Shown in pieces: positions 7,942 to 17,343 of a stretch of DNA of 64,000 nucleotides. Numbering within the stretch: the stretch's first letter is position 1; each line of letters starts with the position of its first letter. A program made the position numbers and the translations under genes. Source of the stretch: M30B80 sp965656935 (GTDB lineage Bacteria > Pseudomonadota > Alphaproteobacteria > Rhodobacterales > Rhodobacteraceae); contig CBFHMG010000012.1 in assembly GCA_965656935.1 (NCBI GenBank), positions 1 through 64,000 on the forward strand, in the 5' to 3' direction. The notes under the pieces were generated by a model. It was given only the letters and a program-made list of their open reading frames with translations, had not been told where the DNA came from and made no database searches.

Positions 7942-8834
7942 TTTTGGCAGCCATTGTGATTGTTCTGGTCTTTGTGGCGGGGTTTGCCTTGGGCTGGGAC
8001 CGCATGATTTTCCAATGGGCGCTTGAGGGGCAGCGCGAGGCGCAAACCTTGCTGGCGCGCGCCTTACGGGCCTTGCGCGCAGGTGAGGCAGGGGCTGTGG
8101 CAACGCTGATGGGGGTATGTTTTGCCTATGGTTTGTTCCATGCCGCAGGTCCCGGACATGGCAAGCTGGTGATTGGCGGCTATGGTGCGGCGCGGCGGGT
8201 TGGGGCGCTTAAACTCAGTTTGGTGGCGCTTGTCTCCAGCCTTGCCCAAGCAGGCACCGCGATCGGTCTGGTCGCTTTGGGGCTTTGGGTTTTGGGCATC
8301 AGCCGCGAGGCGATGACGGGGCTGGCCGATGATGTGTTCCAACCGCTCAGTTTCGCGCTGATTGCGCTGGTGGGGCTTTGGCTTGCATGGCGCGGGGCGC
8401 GGGGCCTGATGGATTTGCGCGGCTCAGATCACGCCCATGACCACTCTCATCACGGGCCTGATGCAACCTGTGCCACCTGTGGCCATGCCCATGCACCTGC
8501 CCCAGATCAGGTGGCGCAAGCAGGCAGTCTGCGGGATTTGGCCGTGCTGATCGGCGTTGTTGCCATCCGCCCCTGCACAGGCGCGCTTTTCGTGTTGATC
8601 CTGACGGCGCAAATGGGGGCTTTCGCGGCAGGAATTGCAGGGGCTTTGGCGATGGGGGTCGGCACGGCAAGCGTGACGGTGGCTGTCGCCCTTCTCTCGG
8701 TGACGCTGCGCGAGGGGGTGTTGCGCAGCCAGATTAATCTGGCAGGGCTTGGCGTGGCGCAATCGGTGCTGGCTTTGGGGGTGGGGCTGCTGATCGCGCT
8801 TCTAGCCACGCGGCTGGCCTTGGGCGCGATCTGA
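7926..8834 (+). CDS. NicO/RcnA-family nickel/cobalt transporter
   Basis: A 302-aa membrane protein with six or more helices and the family signature HAAGPGHGKLVIGGY (about residues 76-90). A second conserved motif, AIRPCTGALFVL (about 215-226), is present. Between them is a His-rich cytoplasmic or periplasmic loop with clustered HAHDHSHHG and CATCGHAHA, expected for transition-metal binding. The start overlaps the DUF1007 gene, so the two are one transcription unit. NicO proteins move Ni(II) or Co(II); direction and metal specificity cannot be read from the sequence. Confidence 0.82.
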   Translation: MQRALILAAIVIVLVFVAGFALGWDRMIFQWALEGQREAQTLLARALRALRAGEAGAVATLMGVCFAYGLFHAAGPGHGKLVIGGYGAARRVGALKLSLVALVSSLAQAGTAIGLVALGLWVLGISREAMTGLADDVFQPLSFALIALVGLWLAWRGARGLMDLRGSDHAHDHSHHGPDATCATCGHAHAPAPDQVAQAGSLRDLAVLIGVVAIRPCTGALFVLILTAQMGAFAAGIAGALAMGVGTASVTVAVALLSVTLREGVLRSQINLAGLGVAQSVLALGVGLLIALLATRLALGAI

Positions 8835-8875
8835 TGACGCTGGTCAAGCGGCTCCAACGGGTCTAAGCCCGTTTC

Positions 8876-10249
8876 ATGACCCCGCTTCGCCATCATATTC
8901 GCGCCACTCTGGCGCTTGGTCTGCCGCTGATCGGCAGCCAAGTCGCGCAGATTTTGATCACCCTGACCGATACGATCATGATCGGCTGGTACGGGGTGGC
9001 CGAGCTGGCAGCGGTGGCCCTTGGCGGCTCCTATCTCCACACGGTGCTCATTATGGGCATGGGGTTTGCCTTGGCGGTCACGCCCTTGGTGGCCGCCGCC
9101 GCCGCTCAGGAAGATGAGGTTCAGGTCCGCCGCGTCACGCGGATGGGGCTTTGGCTGGCCCTGCTGTTCAGCGCTTTGGTGATGCCGCTTTTTGTGTTCT
9201 CCGAGCCGATCCTGCGCGCCTTGGGCCAAGAGGCGGCGGTCAGCGCGAATACCCGCATCTATTTAGATATCGCGGGTTGGTCGATTTGGCCCTCGCTGAT
9301 GTTTCTTGTGCTGCGCAGCCATCTCTCGGCGCTGGAGCATACGCGCATCGTGCTTTTGGCGACCTTGGCGGCGGTGGCGCTGAATGCGGGTCTGAACTAT
9401 CTGCTGATCTTTGGCAATTTCGGCCTGCCCGAGATGGGGCTGCGGGGGGCGGCTTGGGCCTCCATCGCCTCTAACGCATTGATTTTCATGATCCTTGCGC
9501 TTTATGCCACGCGCAAACAGGGCCTGAGAGACTACACGCTTTTCGCCCGTTTCTGGCGCCCTGATTGGGAGGCCTTTATCCAAGTGTTCCGTCTTGGCTG
9601 GCCGATTGCGCTGACCCTTCTGGCGGAAAGCGCGCTGTTCATGGCCTCGATGCTGATGATGGGCTGGGTGGATGAGCTGACGCTGGCCGCCCATGGGATC
9701 GCGCTGCAAATCACCGCGCTGACCTTTATGGTGCATGTGGGCTTGAGCACGGCCGCCACGGTGCGCGCGGGCCGCGCGTGGGGGGTGCAGGATTTTGCCA
9801 GCCTGCGACTGGCGGCAATCGCTGCGTTGATCTTGTCGGGCATTATGGTGGCGGCGGCCATGGTGGTGTTTGTGACCTTGCCCGCGCCGCTGGTCTCGGC
9901 CTTTGTCGGGCCTGATGATCCGCTGCGCGATCAGATCATCGCCATCGGGGTGGGGTTGTTGATGGTCTCGGCGCTGTTTCAATTGGCCGATGCCGCGCAG
10001 GTTATGGCCTTGGGGCTGTTGCGCGGGGTGCAGGACACGCGCGTACCGATGATTATTGCCACGATCAGCTATTGGCTGGTGGGCATTCCTTGCAGCTACC
10101 TGTTCGGCTTTGTCTTTGACTGGGGCGGGCAGGGGGTTTGGCTGGGTCTGGTTGTGGGGCTGGTTCTGGCGGGGGGCTTTATGATGGTCCGCTTCTGGTC
10201 CAAGGCCGCGCGCCTGAATGACACGCGGCCTGATATTTCAGCGGCTTAG
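8876..10249 (+). CDS. MATE-family efflux transporter (NorM-like)
   Basis: A 457-aa protein with about twelve membrane helices in two homologous halves. The N-terminal pattern LPLIGSQVAQILITLTDTIM followed by LGGSYLHTV is typical of MATE exporters, which remove cationic drugs and toxins using a Na+ or H+ gradient. It follows the nickel transporter gene by 41 bp and may be read from the same promoter, but the functions are not obviously linked. Its 3' end overlaps the convergent M20 peptidase gene by 12 bp. Confidence 0.88.
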   Translation: MTPLRHHIRATLALGLPLIGSQVAQILITLTDTIMIGWYGVAELAAVALGGSYLHTVLIMGMGFALAVTPLVAAAAAQEDEVQVRRVTRMGLWLALLFSALVMPLFVFSEPILRALGQEAAVSANTRIYLDIAGWSIWPSLMFLVLRSHLSALEHTRIVLLATLAAVALNAGLNYLLIFGNFGLPEMGLRGAAWASIASNALIFMILALYATRKQGLRDYTLFARFWRPDWEAFIQVFRLGWPIALTLLAESALFMASMLMMGWVDELTLAAHGIALQITALTFMVHVGLSTAATVRAGRAWGVQDFASLRLAAIAALILSGIMVAAAMVVFVTLPAPLVSAFVGPDDPLRDQIIAIGVGLLMVSALFQLADAAQVMALGLLRGVQDTRVPMIIATISYWLVGIPCSYLFGFVFDWGGQGVWLGLVVGLVLAGGFMMVRFWSKAARLNDTRPDISAA

Positions 10250-11611
10250 CGCCTCCAGCACCCGCGCCCATGAGCGGATGCCGTGATGGAAGCTCGACAG
10301 ATCATATTTCTCATTGGGGGAATGGATCGCGTCATCATCCTTGGCAAAGCCTGCCAGAATCGAGTCCATCCCCAGATATTCCTTGAAATACCCCGCCACG
10401 GGGATCGAGCCGCCGCAGCCGATAAAGGCCGCCTCACGCGGCCATTCCGCGCTGAGGGCTTGGCGGGTTTTCTCAAATGCGGGATGCGAGATATCCATCT
10501 GGCTGGCGGGTGAGGCACCGTGATCGGCAAAGCTGACTTCGCAATCGGGCGGCAATTGCGCGCTGACCCAAGCGCGGAAATTCTCGCGCAGCTGATGCGG
10601 GTCTTGCTGGCCCACAAGGCGGAAGCTGACCTTGGCATGCGCCTTGGAGGGCAGCACGGTCTTGAAGCCTGCCCCCGTATAGCCGCCCCAAATCCCGTTG
10701 ACCTCGGCAGTGGGGCGCGACCAGATCATCTCCAGCCCTGTGCGGCCCGCTTCACCCGCAGGCTGGCCAAGCCCGACAGCGCCCAAAAAGCCTGTCTCGT
10801 TGAAATTCAGTGCATCCCATTGCGCCTTGATTGCGGGATCAAGCTCGGGCACGCCGTCATAAAAGCCCGGAACCTGAACCTGCCCGTTCTCGTCATGTAA
10901 ATTCGCAAGGATTTTGCTCAGGACACGGATCGGGTTCATCGAAATCCCGCCATACATGCCCGAATGCAGATCGAGCGAGGGCCCCGTGATCGTGATTTCC
11001 TCGCCCAAAAGCCCGCGCAACTGGGTGACGATGGCAGGGGTTTCCTCGCCAAAAAGGCCAGTGTCGCAAATCAGCGCCACCTCCGCCGTCAATTCCTCGG
11101 CATTGTCCTTTAGGAACGGGATCAGGGAGGGGGAGCCCGATTCCTCCTCTCCCTCCAGAAAGATCGTCAGCTTTGCAGGCAGGCTGCCCGTTTCCTCGCG
11201 ATAGGCGCGGCAGGCCTCGATAAAGGTCATCAACTGGCCCTTGTCATCGGATGCCCCGCGCGCGCGGATCACCTTGCCTTTTGGCGTTTCCTCGAGTGCG
11301 GGGTCAAACGGGTCGCGTGACCATAAATCAATTGGGTCAACGGGTTGCACGTCGTAGTGACCATAGAAAAGCACATGCGGGCCGCTGCCTTCGCCATGGG
11401 CCACCACCATAGGATGTCCGTTCGTGGGGCGGACCGAGGCGTCAAACCCCAATGCGTTCAGTTCGGCGCAAAGCCACTCGGCCGCGTCTTTCACGGGCTG
11501 GTCATACTCCGGATCGGTCGAGATGGAGGGGATGCGCAACAGCGCCATGAGGCGTTCGGTCGAGGCGTCGAGATTGGCATCAATACGTGCGAGAACCGCG
11601 TCGAGGGACAT
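10238..11611 (-). CDS. M20-family dipeptidase
   Basis: A 457-aa zinc metallopeptidase of the M20 family (carnosinase/CPG2-like dipeptidases). Metal-site motifs are visible: FYGHYDVQP (His ligand), GASDDKGQ (bridging Asp), EGEEESGS (catalytic Glu and ligand) and later CDTG and a C-terminal H in the SPNEKYD region. The dimerisation domain lies between these motifs. I start it at MSLDAVLARID (11611); gcggag lies about 9 bp upstream, while a longer in-frame form to 11860 has no family support. The substrate is likely a dipeptide or N-acyl amino acid. Confidence 0.88.
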   Translation of the reverse strand: MSLDAVLARIDANLDASTERLMALLRIPSISTDPEYDQPVKDAAEWLCAELNALGFDASVRPTNGHPMVVAHGEGSGPHVLFYGHYDVQPVDPIDLWSRDPFDPALEETPKGKVIRARGASDDKGQLMTFIEACRAYREETGSLPAKLTIFLEGEEESGSPSLIPFLKDNAEELTAEVALICDTGLFGEETPAIVTQLRGLLGEEITITGPSLDLHSGMYGGISMNPIRVLSKILANLHDENGQVQVPGFYDGVPELDPAIKAQWDALNFNETGFLGAVGLGQPAGEAGRTGLEMIWSRPTAEVNGIWGGYTGAGFKTVLPSKAHAKVSFRLVGQQDPHQLRENFRAWVSAQLPPDCEVSFADHGASPASQMDISHPAFEKTRQALSAEWPREAAFIGCGGSIPVAGYFKEYLGMDSILAGFAKDDDAIHSPNEKYDLSSFHHGIRSWARVLEALSR

Positions 11612-11777
11612 GGGGGAGTGCTCCGCTTTTTGTGAAGTCTGGGCGCAGAGTATCAAGCATAAAGGGGATGTCCAGCGCTTGCCCGATAGGGGATGGCAGG
11701 CTAGGTTCCGCCTCGATTTGGCCGTGCGGCCTTTGGGTATGCGCGGCGGGAAAAACGGGTTGAGGCAGGGCTGTATT

Positions 11778-12380
11778 ATGAAGGTTTCTTTGGCTGTATT
11801 GGCGGTGGTGTCTTGCTTGGCTGGGGCAGGGGCGGCGTTTGCCCAAGACATGCCCACCATGCGCGAGGCGCGCGATCAGGTCTTTGCCCGCGATGGGGCG
11901 CTGAGCTGGGAGGTGATCGGCCATGACAGCCTGAATCCTGCTGAGCTTCAATTGCTGGAGCAGATCATTCCTTTGGGGGCCTTGCCGCAAATGGCCTATT
12001 ACGGCGCTTTGGCGATTGCCCCTGATCAGGGGTTGGCCGATCCCGAGACGACCTCGGCGGTTGGCAATTACCATAGCGAAGAGGGCGCGCGCGCAGCAGC
12101 CCTTGCCGCCTGTAACGCCGCGCGCAGTGGCGGCAGTGACTGTGCCGTTGTTCTGGTGGTGCGTCCCGAAGGCTGGGAGGCGGGCCGCAGCCTGCAACTC
12201 AATGCGGATGCAACGGCATCGCTTTGGGGCGCGTTCCGTCAATTGGGCCGCCCGCGCGCCATGGCAAGCTCGCAAGCCACGGGCAATTGGGGCATCGGTA
12301 CCAGCCCTGAGGAGGCGCTTGCTGCCTGCGCTGCCGATGGGGCGGCGGAGGATTGCGTAACAGTGGTCGCAGAAGAATAA
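11778..12380 (+). CDS. small secreted protein upstream of hemA, DUF4189-like
   Basis: A 200-aa protein with a clear signal peptide (MKVSLAVLAVVSCLAGAG...AFAQ). The mature part has two segments with the pattern AR-AA-LAACN...DCAVVLVV and EEALAACA...EDCVTVVA. These look like two copies of a motif with a Cys pair, similar to DUF4189-type proteins. I recall, without being able to check, that small proteins next to hemA in this order are sometimes mislabelled as aminolevulinate synthases; this one has no PLP-enzyme features. Its function is unknown; periplasmic location is inferred. Confidence 0.7.
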   Translation: MKVSLAVLAVVSCLAGAGAAFAQDMPTMREARDQVFARDGALSWEVIGHDSLNPAELQLLEQIIPLGALPQMAYYGALAIAPDQGLADPETTSAVGNYHSEEGARAAALAACNAARSGGSDCAVVLVVRPEGWEAGRSLQLNADATASLWGAFRQLGRPRAMASSQATGNWGIGTSPEEALAACAADGAAEDCVTVVAEE

Positions 12381-12564
12381 ATTCAAGATTCTGAATAATA
12401 TGATTGACGCGGACCATATCAGCGCGGCAATTTGTTACGTGGCTCAGAGGGCGGGAGGCCTTATTTGAGGTACAGATCTAGGAAGGCATGCCGTTGAATT
12501 CAGACAGCGGCGCCGTGCCCTGCGATGCGCCTCTGGAGAGAGATGCGCTGGCCGGAATGGGAGA

Positions 12565-13794
12565 ATGACAGTGAATTACGACAATCTGCTCGATAGCGCG
12601 TTGCAGAAATTGCATGATGAAGGCCGCTACAGGACCTTTATCGATATTGAGCGCCGTCGCGGTCAATTTCCCCATGCCGTCTGGAACAAGGAAGACGGCA
12701 CGCAAGAAGATATCACGGTGTGGTGCGGCAATGACTATCTTGGCATGGGCCAGCACCCCGTTGTTCTGAACGCGATGCATGAAGCGCTTGAGGCCACAGG
12801 AGCGGGCTCGGGCGGGACGCGCAATATCTCGGGCACCACGGTCTATCACAAGGCGCTTGAGGAAGAATTGGCCGATCTGCATGGCAAGGATGGCGCGCTT
12901 GTGTTCACCTCCGCCTATATCGCCAATGACGCGACGCTCAGCACCCTGCCCAAGCTGTTCCCCGGCTTGATCACCTATTCAGACGAGCTGAACCACGCCT
13001 CAATGATCGAGGGTATTCGCCGCAATGGCGGGGCCAAGCGTGTGTTCAAGCATAATGACGTGGCCGATCTGCGCGCCAAGCTCGAGGCCGATGATCCTGC
13101 TGCCCCCAAGATGATCGCTTTTGAAAGCGTTTACTCGATGGATGGCGATTTTGGCCCGATTGCCGAGATTGTGGCGCTGGCCAAGGAATTCGGGGCGCTA
13201 ACCTATCTCGATGAGGTTCACGCTGTGGGGCTGTATGGCCCGCGCGGGGGTGGCGTCTCGGAGAAGCTGGGGCTGGCCGATCAGATCGACATCATCAACG
13301 GCACTTTGGGCAAGGCCTATGGTGTGATGGGCGGCTATATCGCGGCCTCTGCCAAGCTGTGTGATGCCGTGCGCTCCTATGCGCCTGGCTTCATCTTCAC
13401 CACCTCGATCCCGCCTGTTGTTGCGGCAGGGGCGGCGGCTTCCGTGCGGCATCTGAAAACCGATCAGGCCCTGCGTGATCTGCATCAGGAGCGCGCCAAG
13501 GTTCTCAAGCTGCGCCTCAAAGGCATGGGTCTGCCGATCATTGATCATGGCAGCCATATCGTTCCCGTGATCGTGGGGAACCCCGTTCACACCAAAAAAC
13601 TGTCCGATATGCTGTTGGAACAATTCGGCATTTACGTGCAGCCGATCAACTTCCCAACGGTGCCGCGCGGGACCGAGCGGTTGCGCTTCACGCCATCGCC
13701 CGTGCATGACCCAAAGATGATTGACTATCTTTTGACATCAATGGACCAGCTATGGAGCCATTGTGCGCTGAATCGTGCCGATTTAGCCGGCTGA
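12565..13794 (+). CDS. hemA: 5-aminolevulinate synthase
   Basis: A 409-aa PLP enzyme that condenses glycine with succinyl-CoA to 5-aminolevulinate (C4 route), the first step of haem and tetrapyrrole synthesis. Family hallmarks are WCGNDYLGMGQHP, GAGSGGTRNISGT, the aspartate of YLDEVHAVGLYG, and the PLP-binding lysine K250 in GTLGKAYG. The length matches bacterial ALAS. The ATG is preceded by gggag. This Shemin-type enzyme is a mark of alphaproteobacteria. I found no clear FNR-type box in the upstream gap. Confidence 0.96.
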   Translation: MTVNYDNLLDSALQKLHDEGRYRTFIDIERRRGQFPHAVWNKEDGTQEDITVWCGNDYLGMGQHPVVLNAMHEALEATGAGSGGTRNISGTTVYHKALEEELADLHGKDGALVFTSAYIANDATLSTLPKLFPGLITYSDELNHASMIEGIRRNGGAKRVFKHNDVADLRAKLEADDPAAPKMIAFESVYSMDGDFGPIAEIVALAKEFGALTYLDEVHAVGLYGPRGGGVSEKLGLADQIDIINGTLGKAYGVMGGYIAASAKLCDAVRSYAPGFIFTTSIPPVVAAGAAASVRHLKTDQALRDLHQERAKVLKLRLKGMGLPIIDHGSHIVPVIVGNPVHTKKLSDMLLEQFGIYVQPINFPTVPRGTERLRFTPSPVHDPKMIDYLLTSMDQLWSHCALNRADLAG

Positions 13795-13848
13795 AAGAGA
13801 ATCGACTGTTAATCTCGAGGTTATTGTTGTGTTAACATGCATATAGCG

Positions 13849-13876
13849 CTGCGATGCGAATCGGCGGCACTATAAT
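13849..13876 (+). promoter_or_regulatory. possible promoter upstream of the rodZ-like gene
   Basis: A perfect -10 hexamer TATAAT lies at 13871-13876, about 70 bp before the start at 13949. The upstream hexamer ctgcga at about 16 bp spacing is a poor -35 match. The gap between hemA and this gene is otherwise featureless. Confidence 0.3.
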
Positions 13877-13948
13877 GGGATGAAGGCAACAAAATGCGGG
13901 CGGCACATTTGCTGTGACTAAGCCTGCAGGAACTTTGAGCGGGACAAC

Positions 13949-15145
13949 ATGGGGCAGCACGAGCCGCAACTTCACAACGGTGCCGATCAATTTGCCGAAG
14001 GCGTTGCCTTGGGTGATTTGATGCGGGGTGAACGTGCGACGCTTGGCAAATCCCTGTTGGATGTCGAACGCGAGTTGAAAATCCGTGCCTCCTATATTGC
14101 AGCGGTTGAGAATGGTGATCTCAACGCATTCAGCTCGCAGGGCTTTATCGCGGGCTATGTCCGCTCCTATGCGCGCTATCTGAATTTGGACCCTGAACTG
14201 GCCTTCGCGAAATTCTGCGAAGAAACGGGGTTCACGGGCGTTCACGGGATGTCCAGCGGTCAGGCCTCGCGCGCGAAGCGTCGCCATGGCGCGGCCCCCA
14301 GCAAGATTGACCCTTCTGACATTATCAAATCCTCACGTGTGGCCTTCGCCCCTGAGAAAGAGCGCGTCTTTGCTAATGTCGAGCCGGGCGCGCTTGGCTC
14401 GGCGGCTGTGCTGATCGCGCTGGCGGTTGGTTTGGGCTATGGCGGGTGGGCGGTTCTGACAGATATCCAGCGCGTGCAATTCGCGCCGATTGAAGAAGCC
14501 CCCGCAACCCTTGCCGTGCTAGATCCGCTGGCCTTGCCGCAAGCGCCTGCCGCAGAGCAGGGCGGGGATATCGGCTTTGCTGAATTCGCCGCCGCCCCAA
14601 GCGTGGATGCGCTTGATCGTCTCTATCGCCCGCAAGTGCTGGACGCGCCGGTCATGATTTCGCGGGATCAGCCGATTGCATCGCTCAACCCTGATGAAGT
14701 CGGCACTATGGGCGCGCCTATCCCGATGGGGCAGGGCGAACAACTGGCCTCAGCCAATTCCGAGCCTGTGCAAGTCACTGAACGCCCCGAGGGCGAGGTG
14801 ATGCTTTTTGCTGTGCGCCCGTCTTGGGTGCGTGTCACTGCCGCCTCAGGCACCGTGATTTACGAAGGCATTCTGAACACAGGCGACAGCTATGTGCTGC
14901 CCGTCTCGGAAGAGCCCCCCAGCCTGCGCGCGGGCAATTCCGGATCGTTGTTCTTCGCAGTTGATGGCGTGACCGTCGGACCTGCGGGGGAAGGCACATC
15001 CGTTGCGCGCAATGTGGTTTTGCAGGCAGATACGCTGCTGGAAACCTATGCGCTGGCCGATGGCACGACCGACCCCGATCTGCCCGAAGTGGCCGCTTTG
15101 GTGCTGAGCGGCGACAGCCTCAGCCAGAATGAGCCGCAGCAATAA
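13949..15145 (+). CDS. RodZ-like HTH membrane protein with DUF4115 domain
   Basis: A 398-aa protein with the RodZ architecture. An N-terminal Cro/C1-like HTH domain (about residues 22-90: LGDLMRGERATLGKSLLDVE, then KIRASYIAAVENGD and FIAGYVRSYARYL) is followed by a basic linker. One membrane helix (about 149-170) and a disordered periplasmic segment follow. The C-terminal beta domain (about 290-375, VRPSWVRVTAASGTVIYEG) matches DUF4115. RodZ links MreB to the cell-wall machinery. It sits just upstream of ispG, the common rodZ-ispG arrangement, which supports the call. Confidence 0.8.
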   Translation: MGQHEPQLHNGADQFAEGVALGDLMRGERATLGKSLLDVERELKIRASYIAAVENGDLNAFSSQGFIAGYVRSYARYLNLDPELAFAKFCEETGFTGVHGMSSGQASRAKRRHGAAPSKIDPSDIIKSSRVAFAPEKERVFANVEPGALGSAAVLIALAVGLGYGGWAVLTDIQRVQFAPIEEAPATLAVLDPLALPQAPAAEQGGDIGFAEFAAAPSVDALDRLYRPQVLDAPVMISRDQPIASLNPDEVGTMGAPIPMGQGEQLASANSEPVQVTERPEGEVMLFAVRPSWVRVTAASGTVIYEGILNTGDSYVLPVSEEPPSLRAGNSGSLFFAVDGVTVGPAGEGTSVARNVVLQADTLLETYALADGTTDPDLPEVAALVLSGDSLSQNEPQQ

Positions 15146-15250
15146 CCCGACCTTTTGAGGTGAAATGCGAATGTTGCGTTGTCGTTTGCGCAGCATCGTC
15201 CTAATCTATGCGCAAATGCCCGAAACCCGACCCTAGAAGGCTGCTTGCCC

Positions 15251-16378
15251 ATGTCGCATAACCCGATCCGTCCATGGCGAAATATCGACCGTCGTGAAAG
15301 CCGTCTGATCCATGTGGGCAAGGTGCCTGTTGGGGGTGGCTCGCCGATTTCGGTGCAGACCATGACCAACACGCTGACCACGGATGTGAAGGCAACGATT
15401 GATCAGGTTCAGCGCTGCGCCGATGCAGGTGCCGATATCGTGCGGATTTCGGTGCCTGATGAGGCCTCGTCAAAAGCGCTCAAGGAAATTGTGAATGAAA
15501 GCCCCGTTCCCATCGTGGCCGATATCCATTTCCACTATAAGCGCGGGATCGAGGCCGCCGAGGCGGGGGCTGCCTGTTTGCGGATCAATCCGGGCAATAT
15601 CGGTGACGAGAAGCGCGTGCGCGAGGTGATTGCGGCCGCGCGGGATCATGGATGTTCCATGCGGATCGGCGTGAATGCAGGCTCACTTGAGAAGCATCTG
15701 CTTGATAAATACGGCGAGCCTTGCCCCGATGCGATGATCGAAAGCGGCTTGGATCATATCCGCATCCTTGAGGACAATGATTTCTTCGAGTTCAAGATTT
15801 CCGTGAAAGCCTCGGATGTGTTCATGGCGGCGGCGGCCTATCAGGGCTTGGCCGAGGCCACGACTGCGCCGATCCATCTGGGCATCACCGAGGCGGGCGG
15901 TCTGACTTCGGGCACGATCAAATCGGCCATTGGTCTGGGCAATCTGCTTTGGATGGGGATTGGCGATACAATCCGCGTCAGCCTTTCGGCGGATCCCGTG
16001 GAAGAGGTGAAGGTCGGCTATGAAATCCTCAAATCTCTCGGGCTGCGCCATCGGGGTGTGAATATCATTTCCTGCCCCTCCTGCGCGCGGCAAGGCTTTG
16101 ACGTGATCAAAACGGTCGAGGCGTTGGAAAAACGGCTTGAGCATATCAAGACCCCGATGAGCCTGTCGATCATCGGCTGTGTCGTGAATGGCCCTGGTGA
16201 AGCCTTGATGACAGATGTGGGCTTTACGGGCGGCGGGGCTGGCTCGGGCATGGTCTATCTGGCGGGCAAGCAGAGCCATAAGCTCGATAATGATCAGATG
16301 ATCGAGCATATCGTCGAACAGGTCGAGAAAAAGGCCGCCGAACTGGATGCGCTCAGCGCACAGGACGCCGCCGAATAA
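15251..16378 (+). CDS. ispG: 4-hydroxy-3-methylbut-2-en-1-yl diphosphate synthase
   Basis: A 375-aa iron-sulfur enzyme (GcpE) of the MEP isoprenoid pathway that converts MEcPP to HMBPP. The N-terminal TIM barrel begins SIPVQTMTN-like (SPISVQTMTNT). The 4Fe-4S ligands are visible as SCPSC (C275, C278) and GCVVNGPGEA (C310). I start at ATG 15251 because agaagg lies 10 bp upstream and the protein then has the usual N-terminus; an in-frame upstream start at 15179 adds sequence without homology. It probably shares a transcript with the rodZ-like gene. Confidence 0.95.
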   Translation: MSHNPIRPWRNIDRRESRLIHVGKVPVGGGSPISVQTMTNTLTTDVKATIDQVQRCADAGADIVRISVPDEASSKALKEIVNESPVPIVADIHFHYKRGIEAAEAGAACLRINPGNIGDEKRVREVIAAARDHGCSMRIGVNAGSLEKHLLDKYGEPCPDAMIESGLDHIRILEDNDFFEFKISVKASDVFMAAAAYQGLAEATTAPIHLGITEAGGLTSGTIKSAIGLGNLLWMGIGDTIRVSLSADPVEEVKVGYEILKSLGLRHRGVNIISCPSCARQGFDVIKTVEALEKRLEHIKTPMSLSIIGCVVNGPGEALMTDVGFTGGGAGSGMVYLAGKQSHKLDNDQMIEHIVEQVEKKAAELDALSAQDAAE

Positions 16379-16390
16379 GCCGCAAGGCAG

Positions 16391-16415
16391 TCTTGGCCCG
16401 TTGATCGGGCCAAGA
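16391..16415. terminator. bidirectional hairpin between ispG and speE
   Basis: A perfect 10-bp stem, tcttggcccg/cgggccaaga, with a 5-base loop lies between the convergent ends of ispG and speE. There is no long T-run on either side, so termination may be weak or Rho-assisted. Confidence 0.55.
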
Positions 16416-16425
16416 ACCACACGCC

Positions 16426-17280
16426 TTAAGGCATCAGCTTCGAGACATAGGGCGGCAGCGCGAAGGCTGCGTGATGCACCTCGGGCGTGTAGTAATTCGT
16501 CTCGATATTTGCTGCTTCAAACCGCGCTGTGAGCGTGGCCAGATCGGTCTGCCGCGCGGCCCCGTCACTGCCCCAGCCAAGTGCCATCGGCCCGCCCGCA
16601 TAGGTCGGGATCGTGGCGAGATAGCAGGTCCAATCCTCAAAAAGCGCTTTGAAGGCGCGCATCGTATTGGTCAGCTCATCGCCTTGCATGAAGGGCACGC
16701 CGTTTTGGGTCACCAGAATGCCCCCGTCGGTTAGGCGGCGCTTGGCATGGCCGTAAAAGCTGTCGGTGAACAGAACTTCGCCAGGACCGATCGGGTCGGT
16801 GGAATCGATGATGATGACATCATAGAAATCGGCATTGAGCCGCATAAACTCGGCCCCATCCGCGATCACCAGATCAAGGCGGGGATCATCAAAAGCACCA
16901 TCCGAGACATCGGGCATATATTCGGTGCAGAAATCGACCACGCCTGCATCAATCTCGACCATGGTGACTTGGGTGACGGATTTATGCTTGAGCGCCTCGC
17001 GCGCCATCCCGCCATCGCCACCGCCCACGATCAGCACGCGTTTTGCATCGCCATGGGCCAAGATCGGCACATGGGTCAGCATTTCATGATAAATGAAATT
17101 ATCGGCTTCGGTGACCTGCACCACCCCGTCCAAGGTCAGAACGCGCCCGAAGGTCGGGTTCTCGAAAACGCGCAGGCGCTGATGGTCGGTGTTGCTGTCA
17201 TAAAGCACGCGGTCTTCGCGCAAGGCTTGGGAATGGTCCTTGTGCAGACGCTCAACGCTCCAGCCGGTCATATCGGTCAT
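16426..17280 (-). CDS. speE: spermidine synthase
   Basis: A 284-aa aminopropyltransferase. The Rossmann-type core carries VLIVGGGDGGMAREALKH (cofactor binding), MVEID and the catalytic region IIDSTDPIGPGEVLF with the conserved aspartate. It transfers the aminopropyl group of decarboxylated S-adenosylmethionine to putrescine. speD, which makes that donor, lies 63 bp upstream on the same strand, so the two form a speD-speE operon. A second ATG three codons in would also give a good protein. Confidence 0.93.
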   Translation of the reverse strand: MTDMTGWSVERLHKDHSQALREDRVLYDSNTDHQRLRVFENPTFGRVLTLDGVVQVTEADNFIYHEMLTHVPILAHGDAKRVLIVGGGDGGMAREALKHKSVTQVTMVEIDAGVVDFCTEYMPDVSDGAFDDPRLDLVIADGAEFMRLNADFYDVIIIDSTDPIGPGEVLFTDSFYGHAKRRLTDGGILVTQNGVPFMQGDELTNTMRAFKALFEDWTCYLATIPTYAGGPMALGWGSDGAARQTDLATLTARFEAANIETNYYTPEVHHAAFALPPYVSKLMP

Positions 17281-17343
17281 GGATTAACCCTCCGGTATTG
17301 GGGACAGGGGCGGGGGCAGCGTGGCCGCGGCCCCCATCGGGTC

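Noticed and set aside
11612..11860. N-terminal extension of the M20 peptidase
   Set aside because: The family domain and a good ribosome-binding site place the start at 11611, and the extension crosses the upstream gene's promoter and signal peptide.
12381..12564. FNR/FnrL box upstream of hemA
   Set aside because: I looked for TTGAT-N4-ATCAA. Only ttgac followed by unrelated sequence is present.
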